Below, piece by piece: positions 22,795 to 34,094 of a stretch of DNA of 64,000 nt. Position 1 is the first letter of the stretch, and the number at the start of each line of letters is the position of its first letter. A model generated the notes under the pieces. The model had not been told where the DNA came from. It did no database searches and worked only from the letters and a program-made list of their open reading frames with translations. The stretch is from Acorus gramineus (lineage: Eukaryota; Streptophyta; Magnoliopsida; Acorales; Acoraceae), in contig JAUJYN010000042.1 in the NCBI GenBank assembly GCA_030737835.1, forward strand, positions 885,385 to 949,384. The letters are read 5' to 3'. Made by a program: the position numbers and the translations under genes.

Positions 22795-22806
22795 GCTCTG
22801 ATACCA
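22795..22806 (-). promoter_or_regulatory. Primer binding site, initiator tRNA-Met type (element B)
   Basis: TGGTATCAGAGC on the element strand, three bases inside the 5' LTR. Confidence 0.88.
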
Positions 22807-22809
22807 CTC

Positions 22810-23351
22810 GGTAACACCCTGAATCCACGACTCCGTTTTGAAGCGTCAAACCAGATTGCGTTAACTTAATTCCTGAAATCTCATAGTACTAGTATTCTTT
22901 TATTCTAAAGAACATAAGCAAAACATCACCATATTTATACATCAATTGTTAGGGTTAAAATCCAATACAATTTCAATATACATTGGGAACAAATGAATTT
23001 ATATATGTCCACACTATCATACATATGGGTTCTCTACATGCCAAAGAAATGACCAACACCTTCTACACAAGTCTAGTGCTCCGAAAATCATTATCTTGAT
23101 CGTTACTACATGAGATCCATCAATCTGAGTCTTTAACATAAAAGGGGAAATAATGAGGGGTGAACAACCACATGCTAAGTGAATAGACTATCATTATCCC
23201 GTTAGTATAGTTGTATTCAAAATATCATAATCATAATATGCCCACACATGCATGCAATATATCAAAAGAGTAAATATACAAAAGGCCATTAAGACATGCA
23301 ATAATATATATATATACACAACACACAATCCTATCCAACATGATGCATGCA
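22810..23351 (-). repeat. 5' LTR of element B, first part
   Basis: Matches 19382-19923. The expected first T of TGTAAC is G (GGTAACACC), so the LTR terminus is mutated. It ends at the insertion point of A (ATGCA, 23347-23351). Confidence 0.88.
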
Positions 23352-24914
23352 TGTCACGCCCCAGGGCGGCCAACCCCGGGTCGCGGCAAGTGTATATATA
23401 TCATATCAGAAACCTACACAGGAGGTCAAATATATATACTCTAAACCACAAATAAAACAACAACACGTATCAAACATGGCTGACATAATATATATACACA
23501 ATATAGCGGAAGCTAAAACTGAGTCTGTAACCAAAAACATATTACAGACTCGATACACAATCATACGTCCTGTGAGAGCCAATATACATGGAAACAACTG
23601 AATATATACAACACGTGCTCAGCACGGAAATACAATACATACAGCCAAGGAAAGGGATGCTGATAGCCTCTGGTACTCGCGGACGTAGCGCTGCTCCGCT
23701 ACTGAAGAAATCCCTCGGAAAGCTCCAACTGCTGCTCCGGCTCCAGCTCAGGCTCAGTGACCACTGGGGAAAACATGTGCGAGGGGTGAGCCACACGCTC
23801 AGTGAACAGCACAACCCACGCATCACAGACAATATTTACCAAAATTCCATTATTTTATCCAGCCATCAATACATAACAACATAAACCAGCGGTTCGTACT
23901 TCGCCGAACCACCACACCCTCACCCTCACCCATCAATGGGTGACATAGGATTTTGGGACTGACTAGGCTGTTGGTCACCCTTGGTCCACCGATAGCTCTC
24001 CCTCCACTCCGTAGGCCGCCTGGTCTACTCCCACATTCAGCACAGTCCGAAACCAAATCAGGAGGTGCCTACTAATGGGAGCCCTCTGTCAGGAAGGCCC
24101 TGTCTAACGTTGGGGGTAGTCTCTACCGGATCCAACGCAGGGAACAGAACAGCCTAATCCATACGCATATGATCCACTCGGATCCGCCGACTACACATCT
24201 CTACAACTCAAATGTCATGAACTCTTCAGAGTTCCTCCAGGGCGCATATCCAAGATGCGGGGAAATAGTACAATCAAAAGCAGTGTTGGAATATCACTGG
24301 GGGAAAGAAACTCGGGAGGGCGGCGTGAGTTCCCGATACAGGGTACCCCGACAACCAAACAAGGAACACGGAGCACCCTAACACGGGTCTCACCGCTGTC
24401 CTCGCAAGGCCCCTCCCCTATAATATTCACTACTCATGCTAATAATCATACCAAACATACAACATTACTTATAATATTATTGGGACTAGGACCTTGGGAG
24501 GGCAGCCTGAGGTCCCGATACAGGACATCCCGACAACCAAACAAGGAACACGGAGTACCCTAACACGGGTCTCAGCGTTGACCTCGCAAGGCTCCTCCCT
24601 ATAATATTATCCTAAGGCATGCGATCTAACAGATACCAGCATTTAATTTAATAAATAAAACTAGTAGGATGCATGCATAGGCCGGGGTTTCCTAGCATGA
24701 AAACAGGGGACATGCTGCATGGCTCATACACATATCCTAAGGGTGCAAGTCCCTAACATAAAAGCCTAGGGTAGCATGCATTCTACACATCATTCACACA
24801 AGCATGGATTACATATTATTTGCAGGTAATATTTATCCATGTCGCCCCAGGAGAGGTCGGTATACGCCCAAGTGCGTATAACACCTCTCTACTGGGTTGG
24901 ATTGTCCCACTAAC

Positions 24915-24950
24915 CAGTATCTGGGTACTCGCGCGACCGCCCGTCGAGAT
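24915..24950 (-). other. Candidate 36-nt micro-exon, element A 3' LTR
   Basis: On the element strand it lies between TTGCAG and GTTAGTGGGA; the donor is GTTAGT instead of GTGAGT. Confidence 0.5.
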
Positions 24951-26247
24951 CTGCAAGACAGGGTATTACTTGGTAAGTATAAATCCACAGTTATCATTAA
25001 ATACTCAAATAAACACCCAAAATCCCAAATTAGTCACCCAACACCGCCGGCAACCACCCGCACGGCCGGCCACAACCCGCACGGCCACCCGACCACCCGG
25101 ACGCGCCGCCGCGCCTCAGCCCGCGCACCCCGCACGCCTCGCGCCGCCCGCAAGCACCCCGCGCGCCCCCGCGCGCAGCGCCTCGCCTCGCGCGCACCCC
25201 GCGCGCACCTCGCACGCACCTCCGCCACCTTGCCGCACCTCGCGCGCACCTCGCACGCACCTCCGCCACCCCGCCGCACCTCGCGCGCACCTCGCACGCA
25301 CCTCGCACACCTTGCCGCACCTCGCGCCCAGCCCAGCGCGCCCCCGCGCGCACTGCACGCACGACCCGGCACCGCGCGCACTGGCCCCCAGCACCGCGCG
25401 CACTGGTCCCCAGCACCGCGCCCAAACGAACCCTGCTCTGCACCCAGGCACAGTGCCCAGGTGCCCTGCCCAGCGCCCAGGAACATGCCCAGGCGCCCCT
25501 GGCCGCGCGCGCGCACTCTCGCGCGCACCCCCGCGCGCGCCCGCGCGCACCCGCACGCACACCCCACTCGCGCCAGCACCCGCGCGCACCCTCGCGCCCG
25601 CTCCGCGCGCACCCGCGCACCCGCGCGCACACACCCGCGCGCGACTGCGCGCCCGACTGCGCCCGCCAGCGCCTAGCGCCACCCGCGCGCACGCCCGCGC
25701 GCACGTCCGCGCGCACGCGCGCGCGCGCCCCTGCCAGCTGCTGCGCCTGCTGCCTGTGCTGCTGCCACCAGCCACCTCAACCACCACTCCCGAGCACCCA
25801 AACCACCACCCACCGACCTCCGACCACCTCCACCGCCCTCCGACGGCCACCCACAGCCGCCGACCACCACCCAACCCCAAAACCATCCCCCTAGCATACA
25901 TCTATGCAAGAAAAAGAGGGAAAGAAGGCTTACCGAGGGGAGGGAAGGATGTTCGGTAGCTCTCCGCGCGCCGAAACCTTTCCCAAAGGTCCTCTTCCGC
26001 CCCGATCTACCACGGCCTTCGAACCGGGCCAAAACAGAGGAGAAAGAGAGGAGAACGGAGTGGCTAGAGTCGTCGGAATCGGGATTTGAAGACACCGGTG
26101 TGTAGATCGGGACCCGATCTACACTTCCCGTGCTTTGGGTTTTCGATTTTGAGGGGTTTAAGGGCTTCAAACGGGAGCTTTTAAGAGAGGGGGAGAGAGG
26201 GAATCACGTCGGGAAGATGATGAATAGTGTAGGGGAAATTTTAGATT

Positions 26248-26259
26248 CCTTTTAAATAG
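26248..26259 (-). promoter_or_regulatory. TATA-like box, element A 3' LTR
   Basis: CTATTTAAAAGG on the element strand, about 270 bp from the LTR start; same place as in the partner LTR. Confidence 0.55.
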
Positions 26260-26521
26260 AGCGCGACTTAAAAACCCGGATACGCCCCGGAACTGCGAAA
26301 TTTTTGCAAACGATGCCAAAATTCGATGAAATTTTCGTGAGAGGTCTAAAATGGCACCAGGACACCAAATATGCAGTTAGATTTTCAATCGGAGTCCTCT
26401 AGCTCAGACGATAGCTAACAGTCTGAAATTATGCGGTTCCGACCAAAAACCCTAAAAATTTTTAAAACTGCCAGGACGCTCTAACGGTTACCAGCAGGCT
26501 AAAAGTGACACATATATAACA

Positions 26522-26534
26522 TTCTTCCCCCCTT
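26522..26534 (-). promoter_or_regulatory. Polypurine tract of element A
   Basis: AAGGGGGGAAGA on the element strand, directly against TGTTATAT. It is preceded by GGGGACAAAATTTCC, as in element G. Confidence 0.85.
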
Positions 26535-26567
26535 AGGAAATTTTGTCCCCAAAATATGCAAAAACAT

Positions 26568-26795
26568 CTAGGAGGGGAAAAGATGCGTCACACCTGGCAT
26601 CCCTTGAGCTCCTAAGTGTCCTTAGCACCGGAACGGTGCTGCCATCGCACCTCGACCAACTGGACGGTCTTGGTGCAGAACCTCCTCACGCGGCGGTCCA
26701 TGATCTCAATCGACTGCTCCACGAATGACTGTCCGGCTCAGAGACAAGCGGCTCGAACGGGATGACGTGAGCAGGATCGCGGACACACCTTTACC
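26568..26795 (-). pseudogene. Integrase C-terminus and chromodomain remnant of element A
   Basis: From about 26795 down, out-of-frame pieces match the end of the G polyprotein: DPAHVIPFEPL, EQSIEIMDRR and [15 protein letters not shown], ending at TAG (26568-26570). Only the tail of integrase and part of the chromodomain remain. It is joined directly to RNase H sequence at QLGKG, so the whole integrase core is missing. Confidence 0.75.
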
Positions 26796-27112
26796 CAACT
26801 GCGAACCCACCACTCCAAGACGGAGAGGTAAGAATTGGCGCTGAGGTGAGCCTCCGATAAACTCCAGGAAGCTCTCCTCGCAAGAAGGGGACCACTCGAA
26901 CCGGACATCCTTCCGAGTACGGCGGTTAAGAGGAACAGCTATCTTCGAGAGTCCCTCGTCAAGCTTCCTACAATAACCCTCCAACTCGGGAAGCTCCGAA
27001 TCCTTGCGGGGTTCGACGGCCTACGCCAATTCGACATAGCAAACGTCTTACCCGGGTCCACAGATATGCCTTCACCAGAAACCACTCAGCCCAAAAGGCC
27101 TTAACCTCTAAC
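26796..27112 (-). pseudogene. RT end / RNase H start remnant of element A
   Basis: Minus-strand sequence matches the G polyprotein from the RT connection ([28 protein letters not shown]) through LSKIAVPL and [17 protein letters not shown] to the first RNase H strand, with stops and shifts. One 92-codon piece is open (26706-26984). The catalytic RT core lies outside the retained part. Confidence 0.78.
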
Positions 27113-27898
27113 CAAACTCGCACTTGATCTCTCATCTATCTGATGTTTCCATGGCATCCCTTACCTGGGAAAAGAAACCTCGGGAGGGCACCATGGAATC
27201 CCGATATAGGATACCCCGACAACCAAACAAGGAACACGAAGTACCCTAGCCCGGGTTCCAACGCCGACCTCACAAGGCCCCTTAATCCAGAAAGGAACAC
27301 TGGAAGAAGACATCATTTAAAAGAATACCACTAACTCCTCCAGATCACCTACATCTAGATGATAGCTCAATGATGTCCTTCAACATCAACAACAAGACCG
27401 GACCCAACATCATTGGGAACGGTCCAACAGAAATTTGGGTCACGAGCGACCCGCCTTCGCCTCATCCACACCCTCACTCCCAAAAGGAGACATATTGGGA
27501 CTTTGGGAGAGACTTAGACTGCTCTCTACCCCTGGTCCACCGCTAGCCTCTCCCCGCTCCGTAGCTCGCCTGGTCCTCTGACCGGGAGCCTGTCTAACGC
27601 CGGGGCTGTACTACGCGGATCCAACTAAGGGGAGAGCGATTCCACGCTCGCGACACCATTCAATAACCTCTTACCGGGTAGCCCCTACCTAGCATACTCC
27701 CAAATTCAGTACCCCTCCGACTGCATCGGCGGTACCTACTGATGGGAACTCACTGCCAGGACGGCTATAACCCGGCTTCCTTAACCCAAACAACCGCTCT
27801 TGACACACACTCCTCCAGATACCCCACACACTTGCATAATAACCACCAATTACACACACACCTATCCTTATACTAGAGAGCTGGGAATACAAGATGAT
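27113..27898. repeat. LTR-family fragment replacing pol in element A
   Basis: Instead of protease and RT, this stretch reads like the LTR of the D family: GACAACCAAACAAGGAACAC (near 27219), a TGGTCCACCG block (27533), a GATGGGAACTCACTGCCAGG block and ACACACTTGCATAATAACC (compare 54200-54480). It is short of a full LTR at both ends and lies between gag and the RT scrap. Confidence 0.65.
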
Positions 27899-29224
27899 AC
27901 CTCGAACCATGACACCCGAAGGCTGCGCCTCCTCGGCCGTAAGCGCTGCAACTCTGCCTTGAACCAACCGCGGCTGAGGAACAGGAGCACGCCTCGCCGG
28001 CTGCACTGGCTGCTGCTGGCGCTGAGGCTGCTGCTGCTGCTGGCGCGGAAGCTGCTGCTGCAAGAACGGCGGCTGCTGAGGTGGCACTCGGGGTCGGTCA
28101 GCATCTGGGCAATTGTATCTGATATGCCCGATGCGCTGACAATGAAAAGAGCGCCGCCTCTCCGGTTGCCAGGACTGGATGGGCACTGCTGCAATGGGCG
28201 CCGGATCCCATACTGGCACCGCATCTGCTGGAGGAGAGGCAGCCGCTGACTGCTCGAAGCGGGGCCTCTTCCTCTTGCGCTGCCCCTGGTCCCGACTCCC
28301 GGAAGGACCCTGATCTGAAGAAGGGGTCGGAGCCCGCACTTGAATCCCGAGGTCTCTCTCGACGGTCTTCGCCCGAGACACTACGTCGGAGTACCTCGTG
28401 AAAGCGTGGGCAGTGACGTGCACCCGGATAGCGCTGCAGAGACCCAGCTCGAATCGCCGGCACCTCGTGACCTCGTCCATCACCAAGGCTGGAGCAAATC
28501 TGGACAGACTCGTAAAGCGCGTAGAGTAGTCAGCGACGGACATGGTGCCCTGAGTCAGCTGCTCGAACTCCCGCTCCACTAGCTGTCGCGTCGAGAACGG
28601 GAAATACTCGTCCAGAAAATGCCTCAGAAAACCCGCCCAAGAAAGCTGCTCCACTCCCTCTGGAATGTCCACCACTCGGGTAGCCCACCAGTCGGTGGCG
28701 TCACCCTTCAGCATAAAGGTGGCCAGGGAGACTCGCTGGCGATCGGTGCAAAGCATGGCCACGAAGATCGTATCCACCTCCCTCAACCAACGCTCTGGCG
28801 CAAGAGGATCTGCCGACTGCCCATGAAACTCGGGAGGATGGAGCTTTAGAAAGGCGTTGAGGCCGCTCTGCTGCACTCGCGCTGCTGCCTCTAGCTCCTC
28901 CTCCCTCTGTAGGGGATCCTCAACTCTCACTGCCGGAACTGCCACAGGAACTGGGGGTACATCGGGTACCACAGGCGGATCTGCCACCAAGGGGACCGGC
29001 GGAACTGCCTCGCGAGTCGCCCTCAGCTCCTGAATCTCTCTAGCCTGCTCTGCCAACATCCGCGTCTGTGTCTCCACCAAATCAGCCAACCGAGCGAAAG
29101 CACGCTCCCAAGCAGGAGGCTCCTGCGTCAAGGGCTCTCCGGTAGCATCCTCGTCTCTGGTAGGTCCGGAAACCTCCAAAGACCGAGAGGGACCTCGTCC
29201 GCGCCGTCCTCTGCGAGGAGGCAT
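27689..29224 (-). CDS. gag: Gag of element A (Tekay-like), with a foreign C-terminal tail
   Basis: 511 codons from MPPRRGRRGRGPSR. Residues about 130-270 are the gag (capsid) domain, with WLREVDTIFVAM, LKGDATDWWATR and EFEQLTQGTMSVADYSTRF. A basic linker (QGQRKRKRPRFEQ) and a Gln-rich tail follow. The zinc knuckle reads SFHCQRIGHIRYNC: the first Cys of CX2CX4HX4C is Ser (codon at 28148-28150), while the G copy has Cys, so RNA binding is probably impaired. Homology to G ends after VRG near 27899; the last 69 residues are translated from the LTR-like fragment. The protease that should follow is absent. Start and frame are otherwise intact. Confidence 0.88.
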   Translation of the reverse strand: MPPRRGRRGRGPSRSLEVSGPTRDEDATGEPLTQEPPAWERAFARLADLVETQTRMLAEQAREIQELRATREAVPPVPLVADPPVVPDVPPVPVAVPAVRVEDPLQREEELEAAARVQQSGLNAFLKLHPPEFHGQSADPLAPERWLREVDTIFVAMLCTDRQRVSLATFMLKGDATDWWATRVVDIPEGVEQLSWAGFLRHFLDEYFPFSTRQLVEREFEQLTQGTMSVADYSTRFTSLSRFAPALVMDEVTRCRRFELGLCSAIRVHVTAHAFTRYSDVVSRAKTVERDLGIQVRAPTPSSDQGPSGSRDQGQRKRKRPRFEQSAAASPPADAVPVWDPAPIAAVPIQSWQPERRRSFHCQRIGHIRYNCPDADRPRVPPQQPPFLQQQLPRQQQQQPQRQQQPVQPARRAPVPQPRLVQGRVAALTAEEAQPSGVMVRGIILYSQLSSIRIGVCVIGGYYASVWGIWRSVCQERLFGLRKPGYSRPGSEFPSVGTADAVGGVLNLGVC

Positions 29225-29326
29225 ATCAGCACCCTAAGAAAACCAGACACTAGGATCAGAATACTCATATCAAAATCCTAGGACTCATCTCTACGAAAGG
29301 AAGACCATTGGCTCTGACAGGACCAG

Positions 29327-29338
29327 GCTCTGATACCA
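29327..29338 (-). promoter_or_regulatory. Primer binding site, initiator tRNA-Met type (element A)
   Basis: TGGTATCAGAGC on the element strand, six bases inside the 5' LTR; followed by CTGGTCCTGTCAGAGCC, as in element G. Confidence 0.92.
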
Positions 29339-30904
29339 ACTTTTTGTCACGCCCCAGGGCGGCCAACCCCGGGACGCGGCAAATGTATATATATCATATC
29401 AGAAACCTACACAGGAGGTCAAATACATATACGCTAAACCACAGATAAAACAACACACGTATCAAACAAGGCTGACATAATATATATACACAATATAGCG
29501 GAAGCTAAAACTGAGTCTGTAATCCAAAACATATTACAGACTCGATACACAATCATACGTCCTGTGAGAGCCAATATACATGGAAACAACTGAATATATA
29601 CAACACGTGCTCAGCACGGAAATACAATACATACAGCCAAGAAAAGGGATGCTGATAGCCTCTGGTACTCGCGGACGTAGCGCTGCTCCGCTACTGAAGA
29701 AATCCCTCGGAAAGCTCCAACTGCTGCTCCGGCTCCAGCTCAGGCTCAGTGACCACTGGGGAAAACATGTGCGAGGGGTGAGCCACACGCTCAGTGAACA
29801 GCACAACCCACGCATCACAGACAATATTTACCAAAATTCCATTATTTTATCCAGCCATCAATACATAACAACATAAACCAGTGGTTCGTACTTCGCCGAA
29901 CCACCACACCCTCACCCTCACCCATCAATGGGTGACATAGGATTTTGGGACTGACTAGGCTGTTGGTCACCCTTGGTCCACCGATAGCTCTCCCTCCACT
30001 CCGTAGGCCGCCTGGTCTACTCCCACATTCAGCACAGTCCGAAACCAAATCAGGAGATGCCTACTAATGGGAGCCCTCTGTCAGGAAGGCCCTGTCTAAC
30101 GTTGGGGGTAGTCTCTACCGGATCCAACGCAGGGAACAGAACAGCCTAATCCATACGCATATGATCCACTCGGATCCGTCGACTACACGTCTCAACAACT
30201 CAAATGTCATGAACTCTTCAGAGTTCCTCCAGGGCGCATATCCAAGATGCGGGGAAATAGTACAATCAAAAGCAGTGTTGGAATATCACTGGGGGAAAGA
30301 AACTCGGGAGGGCGGCGTGAGTTCCCGATACAGGGTACCCCGACAACCAAACAAGGAACACGGAGTACCCTAACACGGGTCTCACCGCTGTCCTCGCAAG
30401 GTCCCTCCCCTATAATATTCACTACTCATGCTAATAATCATACCAAACATACAACATTACTTATAATATTATTGGGACTAGGACCTTGGGAGGGCAGCCT
30501 GAGGTCCCGATACAGGACATCCCGACAACCAAACAAGGAACACGGAGTACCCTAACACGGGTCTCAGCGTTGACCTCGCAAGGCTCCTCCCTATAATATT
30601 ATCCTAAGGCATGCGATCTAACAGATACCAGCATTTAATTTAACGAATAAACTAGTAGGATGCATGCATAGGCCGGGTTTCCTAGCATGCAAACAGGGGA
30701 CATGCTGCATGGCTCATACGCATATCCTAAGGGGGCAAGTCCCTAACATAAAAGCCTAGGGTAGCATGCATTCTACACATCATTCACACAAGCATGGATT
30801 ACATATTATTTGCAGGTAATATTTATCCATGTCGCCCCAGGAGAGGTCGGTATACGCCCAAGTGCGTATAACACCTCTCTACTGGGTTGGATTGTCCCAC
30901 TAAC

Positions 30905-30940
30905 CAGTATCTGGGTACTCGCGCGACCGCCCGTCGAGAT
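30905..30940 (-). other. Candidate 36-nt micro-exon, element A 5' LTR
   Basis: Identical in position and length to the copy in the 3' LTR. Confidence 0.5.
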
Positions 30941-32192
30941 CTGCAAGACAGGGTATTACTTGGTAAGTATAAATCCACAGTTATCATTAAATACACAAAT
31001 AAACACCCAAAATCCCAAATTAATCACCCAACACCCCCGGCAACCACCCGCACGGCCGGCCACGACCCGCACGGCCACCCGACCGCCCGGACGCGCCGCC
31101 GCGCCTCAGCCCGCGCACCCCGCACGCCTCGCGCCGCCCGCGAGCACCCCGCGCGCCCCCGCGCGCAGCGCCTCGCCTCGCGCGCACCCCGCGCGCACCT
31201 CGCACGCACCTCCGCCACCTTGCCGCACCTCGCGCGCACCTCGCACGCACCTCCGCCACCCCGCCGCACCTCGCACGCACCTCGCACACCTTGCCGCACC
31301 TCGCGCCCAGCCCAGCGCGCCCCCGCGCGCACTGCACGCACGACCCAGCACCGCACGCACTGGCCCCCAGCACCGCGCGCACTGGTCCCCAGCACCGCGC
31401 CCAAACGAACCCTGCTCTGCACCCAGGCACAGTGCCCAGGTGCCCTGCCCAGCGCCCAGGAACATGCCCAGGCGCCCCTGGCCGCGCGCGCGCACGCTCG
31501 CGCGCACCCCCGCGCCCGCCCGCGCGCACCCGCACGCACACCCCACTCGCGCCAGCACCCTCGCGCCCGCTCCGCGCGCACCCGCGCACCCGCGCGCACA
31601 CACCCGCGCGCGACTGCGCGCCCGACTGCGCCCGCCAGCGCCTAGCGCCACGCGCGCGCACGCGCGCGCGCCCCTGCCAGCTGCTGCGCCTGCTGCCTGT
31701 GCTGCTGCCTGTGCTGCTGCCACCAGCCACCTCAACCACCACTCCCGAGCACCCAAACCACCACCCACCGACCTCCGACCACCCCCAACCACCTCCGACA
31801 GCCACCCACCGCCGCCGACCACTACCCAACCCCAAAACCATCCCCCTAGCATACATCTATGCAAGAAAAATAGGGAAAAGAGGCTTACCGAGGGGAGGGA
31901 AGGATGTTCGGTAGCTCTTCGCGCGCCGAAACCTTTCCCAAAGGTCCTCTTCCGCCCCGATCTACCACGGCCTTCGAACCGGGCCAAAACAGAGGAGAAA
32001 GAGAGGAGGACGGAGTGGCTAGAGTCGTCGAAATCGGGATTTGAAGACACCGGTGTGTAGATCGGGAGCTTCCCGTGCTTTGGGTTTTCGATTTTGAGGG
32101 GTTTAAGGGCTTCAAACGGGAGCTTTTAAGAGAGGGGGAGAGAGGGAATCACGTCGGGAAGATGATGAATAGTGTAGGGGAAATTTTAGATT

Positions 32193-32204
32193 CCTTTTAA
32201 ATAG
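32193..32204 (-). promoter_or_regulatory. TATA-like box, element A 5' LTR
   Basis: CTATTTAAAAGG on the element strand, followed about 35 bp on by ACACTATTCATCATC, which is shared with element G. Confidence 0.55.
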
Positions 32205-32471
32205 AGCGCGACTTAAAAACCCGGATACGCCCCGGAACTGCGAAATTTTTGCAAACGATGCCAGAATTCGATGAAATTTTCGTGGGAGGTCTAAAATGGC
32301 GCCAGGACACCAAATATGCAGTTAGATTTTCAATCGGAGTCCTCTAGCTCAGACGATAGCTAACAGTCTGAAATTATGCGGTTCCGACCAAAAACCCTAA
32401 AAATTTTTAAAACTGCCAGGACGCTCTAACGGTTACCAGCAGGCTAAAAGTGACACATATATAACAATGCA

Positions 32472-34089
32472 ACACCATGAACACGCATCACTTAGCTCGC
32501 GGGGCCTTTCACAGGCATGGCCACTTAGACATAGCCACAAAGACTTGGGTCCTACGTTCTCGGACCTAGACGTTAGTCACCAAGACCAAACACCTAGACG
32601 GAATGTATGCATTTGCTAATTTACCACATCTTCAAACCGTAATAAAACAGAGCATGTACAATCTCAACATACAACCCATAATGATACATATATCACCAAA
32701 AGCATGCTCATATTTTTATATCAAAACTAGCAGTTATAAAATAAGATAGTCCTAGCATGAATACGTAATATATTCTTTAAAATCTACATATAAGACTCAA
32801 GTTCACTCACATCCAGTCCATGCAATTCCTTTTTTGATGCACGTGCATGAACGATTCACACTCGCACGTGGATAACCTAGCATAACAATTATGCAATAAT
32901 AAATCAGAAATCATTCGATCATGACCCAAACAATTGACAACCAACTTACAACAACACTCAGCCTAATAAATCCTAAGAGTCCTTACCTAATAGACTCACA
33001 ATCCGCAACTCATCTCAAAGGCTTAACAAAAATCCCAACTCCGAATATATATTGAAAATTCATATACTCACAAATCCATTAACATCTATTAAACATCCAA
33101 TTGGGATCCCTTTAATCTCTAAAATTCATTAAACTTGGTCATCAAGTTAAATATTTGAATTATAAGAAACTGCACATAAATCTTTGAAAATTCATAACTT
33201 TCTACCCGTAACTCTGAATTGGATGATCCATGATTCATTGGAAAGATCTTTTCAAAATCTATTTCTGTTTCGGAAATACGTTTTTCCCAGAAACGATCCC
33301 TTCAAGGTCAAAAACACGATTTAACGTCCAAGTATATAATCTACCCGAAAATAATCCTTAAATCCCCAAAACCAATAAATCTAGTTTGATCTTAAGAAAT
33401 CCTTCGAGATCCATTGAAATGTAATTAAAAAAATCATCTATTTAAAATCAATCAAACCCTAACTTTAATCCATCAACCTTGTTCCCTGAACAATCAATTG
33501 ACACAATCATCTCCTAACAAAAAAATTAATTGAAATACTATACAATAAAATCAATAGAGAAAGATTTTTCACCTTGTGGTACTTGACGGGTAGGGTTAAG
33601 TCATCACCACCCTTCATGCCTCATGAGATTTGGATGAAAACCCCAACCCAAAAACTGCTATTTAAAAGGGTTTACCAAAATTACAAAATGATCCTTTAAG
33701 TATTCTAGGTTTACAACTAGGTCACTATCTAATTTACAAATAGATCCCTATCCGATTTATAAACAGATCCCTGAAGGCTATTAAAAGGTATTCTGGATTC
33801 GCAACTAGATCCCTAGGCCCAATAACTTAACACAAAATCCTAAAAACCTAACTTTCCGAACTACGAATCTCACCAAATTTCAACCAAAGTATCTTGAGAC
33901 TATAAAGATCTCCATAAAAATATAAATAAATATTTCAACATCAATTTCTAATTATTATAATTATAAATCAAATTGGACCCATTTCGGCCCACCACTAAAA
34001 CTGAAAAAAAGAAATAACTTAATTTCAATTAAAATTTTCGTTATATATTTAAAATAAAAATATAAGGCTAAAAATATAAAGATGTTACA
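32472..34089 (-). repeat. 5' LTR of element B, second part
   Basis: Continues from 23351 after element A and matches 19924-21587, except for a deletion of about 60 bp near 32486-32575. Ends GATGTTACA and the duplication ACAAA. Confidence 0.9.
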
Positions 34090-34094
34090 ACAAA

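Larger units (their letters stand above)
21588..22809 (-). other. Non-coding interior of element B
   Basis: No ORF over 60 codons in either strand fits a retrotransposon protein. The part next to the 3' LTR reads AAGTGGGTGAGAA on the element strand and serves as purine tract. About 510 bp of it is an array of hairpin units; the rest (22274-22794) is AT-rich and structureless to the eye. Confidence 0.75.
23352..26521 (-). repeat. 3' LTR of element A
   Basis: 3170 bp, plus-strand ends TGTCACGCCCC and CATATATAACA. Nearly identical to 29345-32466; most differences are small indels in the GC-rich part (25040-25740) and C-to-T type changes at CG sites. Contains the micro-exon at 24915-24950, acceptor AG at 23764-23765 and a hairpin at 24219-24234. 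Two copies of a module with GGAACACGGAGTACCCTAAC lie near 24361 and 24543. The long ORFs in the GC-rich part are not genes. Confidence 0.95.
23352..32466 (-). mobile_element. Tekay-like gypsy element A with LTR pair, gag and almost no pol
   Basis: 9115 bp, inserted in the LTR of B, flanked by ATGCA (23347-23351 and 32467-32471). LTRs 23352-26521 and 29345-32466. Primer site 29327-29338 and purine tract 26522-26534 give minus orientation. The 2.8-kb interior holds gag, then 0.8 kb of LTR-like DNA from another family, then scraps of RT/RNase H and the integrase end. The element cannot encode its own enzymes. Confidence 0.94.
29345..32466 (-). repeat. 5' LTR of element A
   Basis: 3122-bp partner of 23352-26521. 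Micro-exon at 30905-30940, hairpin at 30211-30226, GC-rich intron-like part at about 31030-31690. The 48-bp length difference comes mainly from GC-rich repeat units lost near 31266-31275 and 31555-31560. Confidence 0.95.
19382..34089 (-). mobile_element. Non-autonomous gypsy-like element B with non-coding interior
   Basis: Own length about 5.6 kb once the nested element A is removed. LTRs at 19382-21587 and 22810-34089 (split by A), initiator-Met primer site at 22795-22806, purine tract next to 21588, flanking ACAAA at 19377-19381 and 34090-34094. The interior of 1.22 kb has no gag or pol, so B must borrow enzymes. The shared primer type and LTR architecture point to a Tekay-like chromovirus as helper; that is inference. 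Confidence 0.9.

Noticed and set aside
23542..23884. Paired ORFs of about 97 codons, identical at 29534-29876
   Set aside because: They lie inside the two LTRs of A and are identical because the LTRs are; no protein signature.
24820..25959. 379-codon Pro/Arg/Ala-rich ORF (and the 416-codon one at 30810-32060)
   Set aside because: Lies in the GC-rich part of the A LTRs; similar long frames are open in several phases and on both strands, with low-complexity composition.
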